DNA of 64,000 nucleotides from Cyclobacterium sp. (lineage in GTDB: Bacteria > Bacteroidota > Bacteroidia > Cytophagales > Cyclobacteriaceae): assembly GCF_014762705.1 (NCBI RefSeq), contig NZ_JABURL010000011.1, positions 28,583-92,582 on the forward strand, written 5' to 3'. Below the pieces are notes generated by a model. That model did no database searches. It worked only from the letters and a program-made list of their open reading frames with translations, and had not been told where the DNA came from. Below are positions 33,848 to 45,085 of this stretch, piece after piece; the stretch's first letter is position 1, and each line of letters starts with the position of its first letter. A program made the position numbers and the translations under genes.

Positions 33848-35717
33848 TCGCTACCAATACATCCCCTTCTTCAGCCATGATCTCTTTTTCCAACTGAACA
33901 AGTTTATTCTCATGAGGAAGATTTGATTCAGGAGTCGCGGATAAAGGCACAGTTTGCTGAATAAAATCTTCCCTGGCTCCCGGCTTACTGTAATCATAAG
34001 GCCATCTGTAAACAGCAGGAATTTCGCCAGGCCAGTTTCCATGGCCGGGATGAAGGGGTGTTGTCCATTCCAGGGTATTGGATTGCCATGGATTGAGCGA
34101 AGCCTTCCTTCCCTTGTACATGCTGTAGAAGAAGTTAAATATAAAGATGAACTGTGCCACAAAGGTAACAATGGCTGCCACGGACACGAACATATTCAAA
34201 TCGGTATACATGTCCGAAAAGGAGAAGTTGGTCCAGCTGTAATACCTTCTTGGGAAGCCGGCAATACCAATGTAATGCATGGGGAAAAACACCATGTACA
34301 CACCGACGAAAGTGAGCCAGAAATGAACGTGACCCAACTTTTCATCCATCATTCTACCAAACATTTTCGGGAACCAGTGGTATACACCTGCCATCATTCC
34401 AAAAAAGGAGGCTGAACCCATTACCAGGTGAAAGTGGGCCACAACGAAGTAAGTATCGTGAAGCTGTATATCTATGGCTGAATTACCCAGGAAAATCCCG
34501 GTCAATCCACCGGATATAAAGAATGAAACCAAACCTATGGAAAACAACATCCCCGGTGTAAATCTCAGGTTACCCCTCCACAACGTGGTCAGGTAGTTGA
34601 ATACTTTTACTGCAGAAGGAACAGCAATGATCAAAGTCAGGAACATGAATATGGAACCCAGAAATGGATTCAACCCTGACACAAACATGTGGTGAGCCCA
34701 TACCACAAAAGACAATATGGTAATGCCCAGCATGGAAATGATCATGGCCTTATAACCAAATATTGGTTTCCTTGAATTGGTAGCTATAATCTCAGAAGTA
34801 ATACCTAATGCCGGCAGAAGTACAATGTATACCTCAGGATGCCCTAAAAACCAAAACAAATGCTGGTACAAGACTGCACTTCCTCCGGTGTTTGGCAGTG
34901 CCTCACCCCCTATGTAAATATCAGACAAGTAAAAACTGGTACCAAAACTTCTGTCAAATACAAGCAGCAAGGCAGCAGAAAATAAAACAGGAAAAGACAA
35001 CAATCCAATCACAGCAGTAAGGAAGAATGCCCAAATGGTCAGGGGTAATCTGGAAAACGACATGCCTCTGGTCCGTAAATTAATTACAGTAGTGATGTAA
35101 TTGATCCCTCCCATTAAGGAAGAGGCGATAAAAAAGGTCATTGCAATCAGCCAAAGGGTCATTCCCAATCCGGATCCGGGTATGGCTTGCTCCAGGGCGG
35201 AAAGTGGCGGATAAACCACCCAGCCTCCAGCTGCGGGACCTTTTTCCAGAAAAAGAGAAGCAAACATGATAACGCCGGAAATAAAGAAAAACCAGTAAGA
35301 AAGCATGTTCATAAAACCGGAAGCCATATCCCTTGCTCCAATCTGAAGTGGTATCAGAAAATTAGAGAAAGTACCACTCAGACCTGCTGTCAATACAAAG
35401 AAAACCATGATGGTACCGTGCATGGTGACCAAGGCCAGGTAGAAGTTTGGATCCAGTTTTCCGGAGGCATCAATCCATCCACCCAAAAGAGGTCTCAGAA
35501 AGGAAAGATCCATGTCAGGGAAACCCAATTGCAACCTGAAAAGAACAGAGAGAAAGCCTCCAATGAAAGCCCAGAACATACCTGATATCAGGTATTGTTT
35601 GGCTATCATTTTATGGTCAGTGGAGAATATATACTTCGTGATGAAGTTATCTTTGTGTTCATGGTCATGATGGTCATGATTGGAAACATCGTGAGCCGAT
35701 ACGTTTGCTACTGCCAT
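33828..35717 (-). CDS. ctaD: Cytochrome c oxidase subunit I
   Basis: The 629-residue catalytic subunit has twelve core helices. Heme and copper ligands are recognisable: MHGTIMVFF near residue 100 (low-spin heme His), LGHPEVYIVLLPALG (CuB His and the cross-linked Tyr), AHHMFVSGLNPF, and HDTYFVVAHFHLVMG (heme a3 and heme a His). The N-terminus has a His-rich stretch (HDVSNHDHHDHEHKD). It reduces oxygen to water and pumps protons. It sits between ctaC and ctaA in the respiratory operon. Confidence 0.96.
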   Translation of the reverse strand: MAVANVSAHDVSNHDHHDHEHKDNFITKYIFSTDHKMIAKQYLISGMFWAFIGGFLSVLFRLQLGFPDMDLSFLRPLLGGWIDASGKLDPNFYLALVTMHGTIMVFFVLTAGLSGTFSNFLIPLQIGARDMASGFMNMLSYWFFFISGVIMFASLFLEKGPAAGGWVVYPPLSALEQAIPGSGLGMTLWLIAMTFFIASSLMGGINYITTVINLRTRGMSFSRLPLTIWAFFLTAVIGLLSFPVLFSAALLLVFDRSFGTSFYLSDIYIGGEALPNTGGSAVLYQHLFWFLGHPEVYIVLLPALGITSEIIATNSRKPIFGYKAMIISMLGITILSFVVWAHHMFVSGLNPFLGSIFMFLTLIIAVPSAVKVFNYLTTLWRGNLRFTPGMLFSIGLVSFFISGGLTGIFLGNSAIDIQLHDTYFVVAHFHLVMGSASFFGMMAGVYHWFPKMFGRMMDEKLGHVHFWLTFVGVYMVFFPMHYIGIAGFPRRYYSWTNFSFSDMYTDLNMFVSVAAIVTFVAQFIFIFNFFYSMYKGRKASLNPWQSNTLEWTTPLHPGHGNWPGEIPAVYRWPYDYSKPGAREDFIQQTVPLSATPESNLPHENKLVQLEKEIMAEEGDVLVANESKES

Positions 35718-35741
35718 GTTATCTTAATTTAATCAATGATA

Positions 35742-36773
35742 TTATTCTTCGTTTATATATATTTCCGCCAATTCCTTCAAATCCGCTGGTAAATCAGCTA
35801 CCAAATCAGGATTGCTTTTGATAAATGGTGTTTGCTCTGCCAGCCAAGTCCTGTATTCATCAGGCTCCACGACACGAATAACTTTTCTCATAGAGAAATG
35901 TCCGTTTCCGCATACTTCGGTACAAGCAATTTCAAATTCAAATTCCTCATCTCCCAATTCAGTCCTCATCTCTTCGGTAGTTTTATTAGGTACAAACCAA
36001 AACCGGGTAGGCATCCCAGGCACTGCATCCATTTTTAAGCGCATATGGGGCGCAAATACAGAATGCAATACGTCTCTGGCCCGAATTTTAAACAAAACTG
36101 GCTCGCCTTTGGGAATCACCACGTTTTGGGAAGGGAAATCGTCAAATGAGTTTTTATCTGTAAAATCAATGCCACGGGAATTGGTAGCATTGGTAAGCCG
36201 GTAATCATAGTCACCCAATGTATTGTCCATTCCCCCGTACCTGATATCCCAGGCAAATTGGTAACCCATGATTTCTACCACATGTGCCTCTTCAGGAGCT
36301 GGAGCGGTAATGTCTGACCAGGCTTTCCAACCGGATACCACCAATACAGTCAATACCACAGCCGGTACCAAAGTCCAGATGATCTCCAGCTTATTGTTGT
36401 CGGGATAATAGGCTGCTCTCCTGTCATCTCTGTATTGGTAATGGTAGCTGAACCAGAACAGTAAGATATGGGTAAGAATGAAAATAAAACCGGTAACAGC
36501 CATGGTAATCCAAAACAACCTGTCGGTTATGATACCATGTTCAGATGCTATGGGCATTTGGTAATTGTCAAATTCTTTGATGGAATACCAAAACATCAAC
36601 ACCCCACATCCTATAAGGAACACCATCATCAGGAAAGCATTTACCTTATTACTGGTGGTAGCAATCTTTTTATCAGAACCCTTGGCTACCGAAATCAAGG
36701 TTTGAATCCTATATACCATCCAAATCACCAGGATCAGGAGTATTACACCTATAGAAATAAGAAGTCCGTACAT
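35742..36773 (-). CDS. ctaC: Cytochrome c oxidase subunit II
   Basis: A 343-residue protein with an N-terminal membrane helix, two further hairpin helices and a periplasmic cupredoxin domain. The CuA site is seen as the His in VLHSVFAPHMRLK and the string CTEVCGNGHFSMRKV (C-x3-C-x3-H-x2-M). It accepts electrons from cytochrome c and passes them to subunit I. No cytochrome c domain is fused at its C-terminus, so this is not a classical caa3 subunit; a mono-heme donor is probably supplied by ActE or ActA. There is a 25 bp gap to ctaD and to actF. Confidence 0.95.
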   Translation of the reverse strand: MYGLLISIGVILLILVIWMVYRIQTLISVAKGSDKKIATTSNKVNAFLMMVFLIGCGVLMFWYSIKEFDNYQMPIASEHGIITDRLFWITMAVTGFIFILTHILLFWFSYHYQYRDDRRAAYYPDNNKLEIIWTLVPAVVLTVLVVSGWKAWSDITAPAPEEAHVVEIMGYQFAWDIRYGGMDNTLGDYDYRLTNATNSRGIDFTDKNSFDDFPSQNVVIPKGEPVLFKIRARDVLHSVFAPHMRLKMDAVPGMPTRFWFVPNKTTEEMRTELGDEEFEFEIACTEVCGNGHFSMRKVIRVVEPDEYRTWLAEQTPFIKSNPDLVADLPADLKELAEIYINEE

Positions 36774-36797
36774 AATTTATAACTGTTTCGGTATTAT

Positions 36798-38084
36798 TTA
36801 AATGTGATGATGATAACTTTCCTCCAACATGGGATGGTTTTTGGGTACCAAATTTTTCTTGGATAGATGGCTTAAAGCAACAAATGCAAACGCAGCACCA
36901 TAAACCAGCAACATGCCCACTTCCATTAATCCCAATCCACCATTATGCCCCAGTGTTCCGGGTTGAACCATGAGAAAGAAATCCACCCAATGTCCAAAGA
37001 TGATGAGGGTACAAACCAATTTAAGAAATATGTTGTGCCTTTTTGCATCTCTTGTCATAAGAACAAGGAAGGGTAAAACAAAGTTTAGTACAATATTTAC
37101 AAATATATACGGTCCATACACGTCGCTGGATAGCCTTTCGATAAAGTATACCGACTCCTCAGGGATATTGGCATAATAGATCAGAAGAAACTGTGAAAAC
37201 CAGATATAGGTCCAGAAAATGGAGAAAGCAAAAACAAATTTTCCCAGGTCATGGATGTGATTTTGATTGACCATTTCCAGATATCCCTGATCCTTCAGGA
37301 AAATAGTTACCAGGGTAATGGCAGACAGTCCCGCCACAAACCAGGAAGCAAAAACATACCATCCAAATAAGGTGGAAAACCAGTGGGTATCAATGGATAA
37401 AACCCAATCCCAGGCACTAACGGAAGAGGAAACAGCAAAAAACACAAGGAAAATAGCCGACCATTTCCTGATGGTGTACCAATAGGAAGTACCTCCATTG
37501 ATATCTTCTTCCAGGGAAAGGCTTTTCAATTTATTGAAAAAGAAAATCCAAAATCCAAAGAACAAAACCATCCTCACAATATAAAATATGGGAAAACTCC
37601 CTTTCTCCATGGGCCAATAGAAAAAGTTACCTTTTCCATCAATGATCCTGTCATATTCCGGATCGTTAATATCGAAAATATAGCTATGCGTCCAGTGGAA
37701 CAGATCGTGATTGGCAATAAAGAAGGTGGCCAACATCAGGACCGCTGCTATGGGCAACCAGTTTCCGAAGGAGATCATGATCCTTAGCAAAGCTGTAGAC
37801 CAGCCTGCCTGGGCAGCATACTGAATGGCGAAAAAGAATACGCCTATAATGGCTATGCCTGTAAAATATACATTATTGATCCACAAATTGGCATACAATC
37901 TTTTGGTCCAGTGAAAGGCATGACCGCCTTCTTCACCCGCACCATGATGTCCTCCAAATGCTGCTGCAATGATTCCAATCAGTAAAAGGACAGCACCCAA
38001 ACCGCCCAGGAAGAAAATAACCTTTTTTACCGGAGCGGTAAAATCAAATTTTTGATCCAAATTATAATTGCTTGCCTGTGCCAT
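36798..38084 (-). CDS. actF: Alternative complex III, subunit ActF (quinol:cytochrome c oxidoreductase membrane subunit)
   Basis: A 428-residue membrane protein with about ten helices. It contains FWTHSYIFDINDPEY-like polar loops, WPMEKGSFPIFYIVRMVLFF and SVSAWDWVLSIDTHWFSTLF, and ends ESYHHHI. It is related to the NrfD/PsrC-like subunits but lacks cofactor motifs. It forms one of the two membrane quinol-binding halves of alternative complex III. Its start overlaps the actE stop by one base. Confidence 0.9.
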   Translation of the reverse strand: MAQASNYNLDQKFDFTAPVKKVIFFLGGLGAVLLLIGIIAAAFGGHHGAGEEGGHAFHWTKRLYANLWINNVYFTGIAIIGVFFFAIQYAAQAGWSTALLRIMISFGNWLPIAAVLMLATFFIANHDLFHWTHSYIFDINDPEYDRIIDGKGNFFYWPMEKGSFPIFYIVRMVLFFGFWIFFFNKLKSLSLEEDINGGTSYWYTIRKWSAIFLVFFAVSSSVSAWDWVLSIDTHWFSTLFGWYVFASWFVAGLSAITLVTIFLKDQGYLEMVNQNHIHDLGKFVFAFSIFWTYIWFSQFLLIYYANIPEESVYFIERLSSDVYGPYIFVNIVLNFVLPFLVLMTRDAKRHNIFLKLVCTLIIFGHWVDFFLMVQPGTLGHNGGLGLMEVGMLLVYGAAFAFVALSHLSKKNLVPKNHPMLEESYHHHI

Positions 38085-38710
38085 TATTGCGCTTGAATTT
38101 CTTGTTTAACATAGTGTACGATTTTCCACCTTCTGTCTGCGGGAATCTGTGATCCATGAGCCCCCATTCTGCCTTTACCATGGGTAATGACATGGAAAAT
38201 ATGGCCTTCAGGCAAATTGACATACGCCCCGCCTTTGAGGTTGGCAACACCGCCTATTACTGCCCCGACTTTTCCATCACCTTCTCCCCCGGCACCATGA
38301 CAGGAAGAACAATATTGTATATACAGCTGCTGTCCTTCCGCCAAAACCTGATCACTGAGTTCAATGGGGTTTTCTACCAGTGCTGCTCCTTCAAGATCTG
38401 CTACTCTTAACCGGTAAGGCAACATGCCATCCGGGTTTCTGGGAACGGTATTGGCCACAGGCTTCCGCATGTTCATTCCATGGGGGTTGTTGGGGTTGCT
38501 GTTATAAAATTCCCCTTTTTCATCCTCCCTGTTGGAAAGCCACATGCCCTCTTCCTCGTTTCTAATTTGTGACAATGGCTCATAAGGTACCGAATGGTAC
38601 ATCTGAGGGGCATATTCGGTGCCCGGATAATCACCCTCGGCTTCACAGGAAGCCAATCCAAGTGCCAGGCCTGCTACAGCTATTGAATATATAGAAATTA
38701 CTCTTTTCAT
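38084..38710 (-). CDS. actE: Alternative complex III mono-heme cytochrome c, lipoprotein (ActE)
   Basis: The 208-residue protein has a lipoprotein signal (ISIYSIAVAGLALGLASC) and one heme c motif, CSSCHGAGGEGDGKVG, with distal methionine candidates in GKGRMGAHGSQIP. It should be the periplasmic electron-exit cytochrome of the complex, passing electrons to the oxidase. It is 15 bp downstream of actD. Confidence 0.93.
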   Translation of the reverse strand: MKRVISIYSIAVAGLALGLASCEAEGDYPGTEYAPQMYHSVPYEPLSQIRNEEEGMWLSNREDEKGEFYNSNPNNPHGMNMRKPVANTVPRNPDGMLPYRLRVADLEGAALVENPIELSDQVLAEGQQLYIQYCSSCHGAGGEGDGKVGAVIGGVANLKGGAYVNLPEGHIFHVITHGKGRMGAHGSQIPADRRWKIVHYVKQEIQAQ

Positions 38711-38724
38711 TTGCTCCTGATTAC

Positions 38725-39255
38725 TTATTCAAAACTTTTACTGTTCACTTCTGTCGCTCCCGAGTTCTTCAAAGCACTCTTGATTTGCTCCAGGTCAACT
38801 GAACCATTGCTGGCGATATCTATAGCCATAACGTGTTTGTCATCTGTGCTCCTCAAATCAAAAATCCTCGGTTGTGCCCAGGGCTTCAGGTTACTGCTGA
38901 TCATGAAAACACCTACCATACCAAAAGCAGCCAACAAAACCGTCAATTCGAATGTAACCGGGATAAAATCCGGAAAAGCTGCATGGTCCTTTCCTCCAAT
39001 GATCATCGGCCAGTCAAATTTCATCATGTAAAACTGCATGGTCAGTGCCAATGTGGTACCCAATAAGCCAAACAAAAACGCAGCTATGGGAAGTCGGCTT
39101 CTGGTATACCCCAATTCTTCATCAAGGCCGTGCACCGGATAGGGAGAAAATACTTCGTGAATCTTCACTCCTGCAGCCCTTACTTCCTTTACAGCGGACA
39201 ATAGGATATCCTCATCGTCAAAAATCCCCAGGATAAAATGCTTGTCTCTTTCCAT
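38725..39255 (-). CDS. actD: Alternative complex III subunit ActD (DUF3341)
   Basis: A 176-residue DUF3341 protein: a soluble N-terminal part (FILGIFDDEDILLSAVKEV, VFSPYPVHGLDEELGY), two membrane helices (about 55-80 and 100-120) and a soluble C-terminal segment (AIDIASNGSVDLEQIKSALK). It has no cofactor site. ActD is a structural subunit next to the NrfD-like ActC. The actC gene ends three bases before its start. Confidence 0.92.
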   Translation of the reverse strand: MERDKHFILGIFDDEDILLSAVKEVRAAGVKIHEVFSPYPVHGLDEELGYTRSRLPIAAFLFGLLGTTLALTMQFYMMKFDWPMIIGGKDHAAFPDFIPVTFELTVLLAAFGMVGVFMISSNLKPWAQPRIFDLRSTDDKHVMAIDIASNGSVDLEQIKSALKNSGATEVNSKSFE

Positions 39256-39257
39256 GA

Positions 39258-40622
39258 TTATTTAATTGTTTTTTCAGATGAAGATTTCAAAACTGCTTTT
39301 ACTTCTGCCATATTGATCACCGGGAAAAATTTGGCAAACAATAAAAATGCAGTGAAGAAAAAGCCAAAGGTAAACAGGTAAACCCCAACATCCGTGATGG
39401 TCGGATAAAACATCACCCAGGAAGAGGGAAGGAAATCCCTGTGAAGTGAAGTAACGATGATCACAAATCTTTCAAACCACATGCCGATATTAACTACCAA
39501 TGAAAGGATAAAAGTCGCTGCGATGGAAGTTCTGATTTTTTTGAACCAGAAAAGCTGTGGGGAAATCACATTGCAGGTCATCATGGACCAATAAGCCCAC
39601 CAGTAGGGACCAAACATTCTGTTCACAAAGGCATATTGCTCGGCCGCAACGCCGGAATACCAGGCCATGAAAAATTCAGTGATATAAGCAATACCTACAA
39701 TAGACCCGGTAATGATAATCACAATATTCATCAGCTCTATATGACCAATGGTGATGTAATCCTCCAATTTGAATACCTTCCTGGTAACAATCATCAGGGT
39801 CAGTACCATGGCAAAGCCGGAAAAAATGGCTCCGGCCACAAAGTAAGGAGGGAATATGGTGGTATGCCAACCGGGAATCACCGAAGTAGCAAAGTCAAAG
39901 GATACAATGGTATGTACAGATAGTACAAGGGGTGTAGCCAAACCGGCCAATATCAGAGAAACACTTTCATACCTCATCCAGGTCCTGGCAGCACCGTCCC
40001 AGCCAAAGCTCAATGCTCCGTATATGGTTTTTCTTAATCCTGTAGCTCTGTCTCTGATGGTAGCAAAATCCGGAATCAGACCAATGTACCAGAAAACCAG
40101 AGAAACGGAAAAGTAGGTAGATATGGCAAATACGTCCCAAAGCAGGGGAGAATTAAAGTTTACCCAAAGTGATCCATAAGTATTGGGTAAAGGCAATGCC
40201 CAAATGGCCCCGATCCAGGGCCTGCCCATGTGGATCAAAGGGAATAGGGCTGCACATATTACTGCAAAAATGGTCATGGCCTCCGCTGCTCGGTTAATGG
40301 AAGTTCTCCACTTTTGCCTGAACAGCAGCAATACGGCAGAGATCAATGTTCCGGCGTGACCGATACCTACCCACCACACAAAGTTGGTGATATCCCAGGC
40401 CCAGCCAACGGTCTTGTTCAATCCCCACATGCCTATGCCTTCCCATAGGGTAGCGACCAGGGCAAGACTGCCAATCAAAAGTGTCCCAAGTGAAACCGCC
40501 AGTCCAAGCAGCCAGCCTACAGTCGGTTTTCCTTCGACCTGCCTGGCAATATCATTGGTAACGTCCTTGTATGTCTTACCGCCGGTAACCAGCGGCTCGC
40601 GTACGGGTGAAGTAACCTGCAT
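39258..40622 (-). CDS. actC: Alternative complex III subunit ActC (NrfD/PsrC-like)
   Basis: The 454-residue protein has about ten membrane helices. NrfD-family signatures are visible: [50 protein letters not shown] and [20 protein letters not shown]. It anchors ActB and forms the main menaquinol site, with possible proton translocation. It lies 17 bp downstream of actB. Confidence 0.94.
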   Translation of the reverse strand: MQVTSPVREPLVTGGKTYKDVTNDIARQVEGKPTVGWLLGLAVSLGTLLIGSLALVATLWEGIGMWGLNKTVGWAWDITNFVWWVGIGHAGTLISAVLLLFRQKWRTSINRAAEAMTIFAVICAALFPLIHMGRPWIGAIWALPLPNTYGSLWVNFNSPLLWDVFAISTYFSVSLVFWYIGLIPDFATIRDRATGLRKTIYGALSFGWDGAARTWMRYESVSLILAGLATPLVLSVHTIVSFDFATSVIPGWHTTIFPPYFVAGAIFSGFAMVLTLMIVTRKVFKLEDYITIGHIELMNIVIIITGSIVGIAYITEFFMAWYSGVAAEQYAFVNRMFGPYWWAYWSMMTCNVISPQLFWFKKIRTSIAATFILSLVVNIGMWFERFVIIVTSLHRDFLPSSWVMFYPTITDVGVYLFTFGFFFTAFLLFAKFFPVINMAEVKAVLKSSSEKTIK

Positions 40623-40639
40623 ATCTATCTGATTTATTT

Positions 40640-43600
40640 TTAAGCTTCGTTTTTATCCTTATTTCTGATTTTGGTAAAATACCAAACATTGGGGCTGACA
40701 TTGATTTCCTCCAATACATGATAAGCCCGCTCTTCATTGACTTCCTTAATGGCCTCGGTAGAGTTTTCTTCAATCTTCAGCATTTTGGATACCCTGGATT
40801 CCGGATCATTCATGTCGCCAAATACCAGCGCTTCGGTAGGACAGGCAACCGCACAGGCCACATTGATATCGCCGTCTTTCACCTTTCTTTTCTCACGCTT
40901 GGCAGCCAGTTTCCCAGCCTGTATGCGTTGTACGCACATGGAGCATTTTTCCATTACACCCCTGGCCCTTACCGTAACGTCAGGGTTCAATACCATTTTA
41001 CCCAAATCATCATTCTGAGCTGTGTTCACACCTGCGAAGTCTTTGTTATCGTGGTATTTGAACCAGTTGAAACGCCTTACTTTGTAAGGGCAGTTGTTGG
41101 CACAATACCGGGTACCGATACACCTGTTGTAGGTCATCTGGTTCAAACCTTCAGAGCTATGGGTGGTGGCCACTACCGGACAAACCGTCTCACATGGAGC
41201 GTTGTTACAGTGCTGACACATCATCGGCTGGAAAGTAACTTCCGGATTATCAGCCGCCTGCTCCAGTTCTTTATTGGAAGTAGCTTCTTCAGGGGAACTG
41301 TAGTACCTGTCTATCCTGATCCAGGCCATTTCCCTGCGGTTGAGCACTTCCTGCTTACCTACCACGGCCACATTGTTTTCTACCTGACAAGCCACCGTAC
41401 AGGCCGCACAACCTATACAGGAATTCATGTCAATGGCCAAACCCCAGTGGTGCTGGCTGTATTTGTGTCCAGACCAAAGGGAAATTTTGCTGGGCTTTAA
41501 AAACTCTCCGTCTTTATAAATCTCAGGGTGATAACGCCCTGCACTGGCATCTTCTTTGTACTCTCCTAAAGTAGCTTCCTGTATGACGAAATCCCTGCCC
41601 ATATAAGTCTGGTGAGTCTGAGTTTGGGCTATTTTATAGGGTTCGCCAGTGAGGCTGATTTCCACACCTTCGGTGACATCATAGTTGACATAGCCTTTGC
41701 TGGCGTTCAGCAGCGCATAAGCATTGACTCCCAGGCCATCGGCTACCCTGCCTGCGGAAGTGCGCCCGTAACCCAGGGCCAGTCCGAAAGTCCCCTCTGC
41801 CTGACCCGGCTGAACAAGTACCGGTACGGAAAAAGAAACTCCGTTAGCGGTAACACTGGCCATTTGGGTGGCACCTTCTTTCATGCTCAAACCATTGTCA
41901 TTGGCCCATTTCTGGGATACTGTCAGGTAATTGTCCCAGGTCGCCTTAGAGATGGGATCCGGCATTTCATGCAACCATGGGTTGTTGGCAAATGCACCCG
42001 AACCGATGCCAACCTTTGTATATACGATCAATTCTGAGCCCGAACCCTGCGCCTTGTAGGCCTTGCCAACTGCTGTAGCAGCAGCACTGATACCTCCTGC
42101 CGGAGTCAATGGCTCAGTCACTTCTTCAGTGGAAGTTACCTGATAGACACCGTCATGCAGGCATTTGTCCCAAAAAGTCTGGAAGTCAGCAGTTTCCTGC
42201 TGGCCCTCAAATTGCATTTGCCAGCCTTCCCTTAGAAAATCATAATAGCTGGTCGTATTGCCTGCCCATTTTAAAAAGCTTTCCTGCGCCTGCCTTGTAT
42301 TGAACAAGGGAGATATCGTAGGTTGGGACAAACTGTACATTCCCTTTTTTGGGTTGAAATCATTCCATGACTCCAGGTAATGGTGATCCGGAGCCAGGTA
42401 TTGCACCAAAGCAGCTGTTTCATTTTTTACTTCAGAAGTAGATACGGATACCTTAGCTTTGCCTATGGCCTCTGACAGCGCCTGACCACCACCAAAATCA
42501 TATACCGGATTGCAGTTATAAAAAATCACTGCGCCTACCCTGCCGCCATTCAGTTCGGTAATGAACTGGCTCATGCGGCTATCGTCACCTTTTCGGTAAT
42601 AAACCGGATTTTGAAAATCAACTGTACTTCCGGTATTGCCCAGCAGCTCATTGATGGCATGCACCAGCACCTGAACATTGGGATCGTTGGATCCGGAAAC
42701 GACCAAACCACTGCCCCTATTGGCCCAAAGTTCGGCTGCGGCTTTGGCCAGGTGTGGCAGATCCAGGTTGTTTCCACCTGCGGTACCAGCTCCTGCTTTT
42801 TGGGCGATCAGGTTGTGCAAGGTCAAAACAGCCAATCCACTTTGAGAAGCGGCTATGGGAGTTCGGTAATCTGCATTTGCTCCGGTCAAAGAAAGGGTAG
42901 ATTCAAACTGGAAATGCCTGGACATATTGGGGTTCTCCTTGGAAATCTTCCTACCCTTGCTGTACTGCCTGGCAAATTCTATGGGAGAAATCCAGCTGCC
43001 CAAAAAGTCAGCTCCAAAGCTTACGATTACCTTGGCCTGGTCAAACTGGTAAGAGGGCAACATCTTTGACCCGTAATAGGTCTCGCTGGCCTTTGTGATA
43101 CCGTAGTTAGAAATCGGATCATAGGTAATGTGTTCCACATCTCCGAAACGCTCGGCCATCTGGCTGATGGCCCTTTCCGTACCTGGTGATAATAGGGTAT
43201 TTGACACAATTTTTACGGATCCGGCAGCTGCCAGTTTGCTGCCCAATTCTGCATCAAGAGTAGCCCAATCAGCGGGCTGACCGTTGATCTGTGGCCCTGT
43301 CAATCTGGCCTTATCATATAAAGAGAGCACTGAAGCTTCTACAATGGCATTGGTCCCTCCCTGGGTGATAGGAGAAAGTTTGTTACCATCAATTTTAATC
43401 GGACGACCTTCCCGGGTTTTGACTACTACCGAAGCATAGTCACCACCGTTGGCAAAGGTAGAGGCATAATAATTAGGTATGGAGGGGTTTACGTCAACAG
43501 GCTTATTCACGTAGGGAATCGCCTTTCTAACAGGAGCTTCACAAGCTGCCAGAGAAGCAGCTGCTACACTGAAACCCATCATTTTCAGAAAGTCTCTCCT

Positions 43601-43735
43601 GGAAGAAGCACCATCTTCTGTTTGATTTTTCTTAGCGGTAAAGCCAGGGAATTCCTGATCTGCGTTTTTTACAAACTCGGGATCGTTCGTCAACTGCTCT
43701 AACCCTTTCCAATATGTCTTTTTATTTTCTTTCAT
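40640..43735 (-). CDS. actB: Alternative complex III iron-sulfur/molybdopterin-like subunit ActB
   Basis: A 1031-residue fusion. It begins with a Tat-type signal that also has a lipobox ([21 protein letters not shown], residues about 45-65). Residues about 100-720 are a molybdopterin-oxidoreductase-like domain (B1) that lacks clear Fe-S and cofactor ligands. Residues about 750-985 are a ferredoxin domain (B2) with four cysteine groups: [38 protein letters not shown] with CSMC, and CAVACP. Three [4Fe-4S] and one [3Fe-4S] clusters are expected from the family. It passes electrons from quinol sites toward the ActA hemes at the periplasmic face. Confidence 0.95.
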   Translation of the reverse strand: MKENKKTYWKGLEQLTNDPEFVKNADQEFPGFTAKKNQTEDGASSRRDFLKMMGFSVAAASLAACEAPVRKAIPYVNKPVDVNPSIPNYYASTFANGGDYASVVVKTREGRPIKIDGNKLSPITQGGTNAIVEASVLSLYDKARLTGPQINGQPADWATLDAELGSKLAAAGSVKIVSNTLLSPGTERAISQMAERFGDVEHITYDPISNYGITKASETYYGSKMLPSYQFDQAKVIVSFGADFLGSWISPIEFARQYSKGRKISKENPNMSRHFQFESTLSLTGANADYRTPIAASQSGLAVLTLHNLIAQKAGAGTAGGNNLDLPHLAKAAAELWANRGSGLVVSGSNDPNVQVLVHAINELLGNTGSTVDFQNPVYYRKGDDSRMSQFITELNGGRVGAVIFYNCNPVYDFGGGQALSEAIGKAKVSVSTSEVKNETAALVQYLAPDHHYLESWNDFNPKKGMYSLSQPTISPLFNTRQAQESFLKWAGNTTSYYDFLREGWQMQFEGQQETADFQTFWDKCLHDGVYQVTSTEEVTEPLTPAGGISAAATAVGKAYKAQGSGSELIVYTKVGIGSGAFANNPWLHEMPDPISKATWDNYLTVSQKWANDNGLSMKEGATQMASVTANGVSFSVPVLVQPGQAEGTFGLALGYGRTSAGRVADGLGVNAYALLNASKGYVNYDVTEGVEISLTGEPYKIAQTQTHQTYMGRDFVIQEATLGEYKEDASAGRYHPEIYKDGEFLKPSKISLWSGHKYSQHHWGLAIDMNSCIGCAACTVACQVENNVAVVGKQEVLNRREMAWIRIDRYYSSPEEATSNKELEQAADNPEVTFQPMMCQHCNNAPCETVCPVVATTHSSEGLNQMTYNRCIGTRYCANNCPYKVRRFNWFKYHDNKDFAGVNTAQNDDLGKMVLNPDVTVRARGVMEKCSMCVQRIQAGKLAAKREKRKVKDGDINVACAVACPTEALVFGDMNDPESRVSKMLKIEENSTEAIKEVNEERAYHVLEEINVSPNVWYFTKIRNKDKNEA

Positions 43736-43767
43736 TGTATATTAAAGAAAAGAATGTTCGTAAAGAT

Positions 43768-45036
43768 TTAATAGTGACACTTTGCGCATTCCAGCCCACC
43801 AATATCCTTGACCTTCAAGGCATCTTTGGATTCGGAATGCAATTGCACGAGTTTATCGTAGTATTCATTTCCCTGAGTCGTGACCTCAGTATTTCTGTGA
43901 CAGTCTATACACCATCCCATGGTCAGGGCGCTGTGCTGGTATACCACTTCCATTTCTTCGATGGGGCCATGACAGGTCTGACACTCAACTCCGCCTACAG
44001 CGACGTGCTGGGAATGATTAAAGTAGGCAAGGTCAGGAAGGTTGTGAACCCTCACCCATTCGATCGGTTGATTGTTATCTACTGCATCGTAAATTTTTGC
44101 TATTTCAGGGGAAATACCCTCTTTGCCACCTACATTCTGGATGTGCATGTGACAGTTCATACAGATATTGGCTGACGGGATGTTGGCAGATTTGCCTATT
44201 TCCACCCCTGTATGGCAATATTGACATTCAATTTCGTATTGGCCGGCATGCAGTTCATGGGAGTAGGCTATGGGCTGCGCAGGGGCATAACCTTGTTGTA
44301 CGCCTACCGTATATAAGCCGTCTATGGCAGTTTTGACTACAAAGGCAAGGACTATGGTCGTGATGATAAGGATAAAGCCATCACTCTTTAATATAGCAAG
44401 GTAATCCGTTTTCTGGTTGATAAAATCCTTATCTTCCTCATCCAGCTTGTCGCTGTTGTTCATGTATTTGGTCAATACCGATACAATCAATCCCAGAACT
44501 ACCAGTACCAGGATCAGGACAATTACCAACACCACCAGGATGATGGTCAGGTATTCACTGGGAATGCCCCCGCCTGAACCTCCACCTTCTCCGGCAGCTA
44601 CCCCACCTTCAGCAGCAGCAGCCTCCGCATCCGCTTTGCCTCCATATTCAATGTAGGCCAACAAATTCATCAGGTCCCCGTCACTCAAAAAGTCCATGGC
44701 CGGCATGACCGTATTGTTATACTCTTTAAATAAAGCCACGGCAGTGGCATCACCACTTTGGATAACGGCCTGGGAATTCAGAATAAAACTCTTCGCCCAA
44801 TCCAGTTCCCTGCGGTCGGTAACCCCGCGCAGGGCAGGACCAATTAGCTTTTGATCCAGTCTGTGGCAGGTTTTACAGTTGGCATTAAAAATTGACTCTC
44901 CGGCAGAGATAGCATCCTCGCTGTCCGGAACTTCGGGGTCTACCGCATATGCCTGTGCTCCCAAAAACAGGAAAAACAGGATCAGCAGGTGATATAGGCG
45001 AATTGAAACCCCTTTTGATGAGCGCATGATCGACAT
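43768..45036 (-). CDS. actA: Alternative complex III multi-heme cytochrome ActA with fused mono-heme domain
   Basis: The 422-residue protein has a signal peptide (YHLLILFFLFLGAQAYAV) and a mono-heme cytochrome c domain (NANCKTCHRL, with M in TVMPAMDF). It continues with a Gly/Ala-rich linker, a long membrane helix (about 165-190), a second helix near 220-240, and then five more CxxCH motifs (CQYCH, CMNCH, CQTCH, CIDCH, CAKCH). So six hemes are predicted: a five-heme ActA core plus an N-terminal single-heme domain. It is the first gene of the respiratory operon, with a consensus promoter just upstream. Confidence 0.92.
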   Translation of the reverse strand: MSIMRSSKGVSIRLYHLLILFFLFLGAQAYAVDPEVPDSEDAISAGESIFNANCKTCHRLDQKLIGPALRGVTDRRELDWAKSFILNSQAVIQSGDATAVALFKEYNNTVMPAMDFLSDGDLMNLLAYIEYGGKADAEAAAAEGGVAAGEGGGSGGGIPSEYLTIILVVLVIVLILVLVVLGLIVSVLTKYMNNSDKLDEEDKDFINQKTDYLAILKSDGFILIITTIVLAFVVKTAIDGLYTVGVQQGYAPAQPIAYSHELHAGQYEIECQYCHTGVEIGKSANIPSANICMNCHMHIQNVGGKEGISPEIAKIYDAVDNNQPIEWVRVHNLPDLAYFNHSQHVAVGGVECQTCHGPIEEMEVVYQHSALTMGWCIDCHRNTEVTTQGNEYYDKLVQLHSESKDALKVKDIGGLECAKCHY

Positions 45037-45085
45037 AGTTATATATACTTTTTTCAGATTACCTCAGTGCAATTCAAATTCCCCA

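Noticed and set aside
40718..41500. 260-codon open frame on the plus strand opposite actB
   Set aside because: It is antisense to the cysteine-rich ferredoxin part of actB, whose codon pattern opens the opposite frame. It has no domain or start signal of its own.
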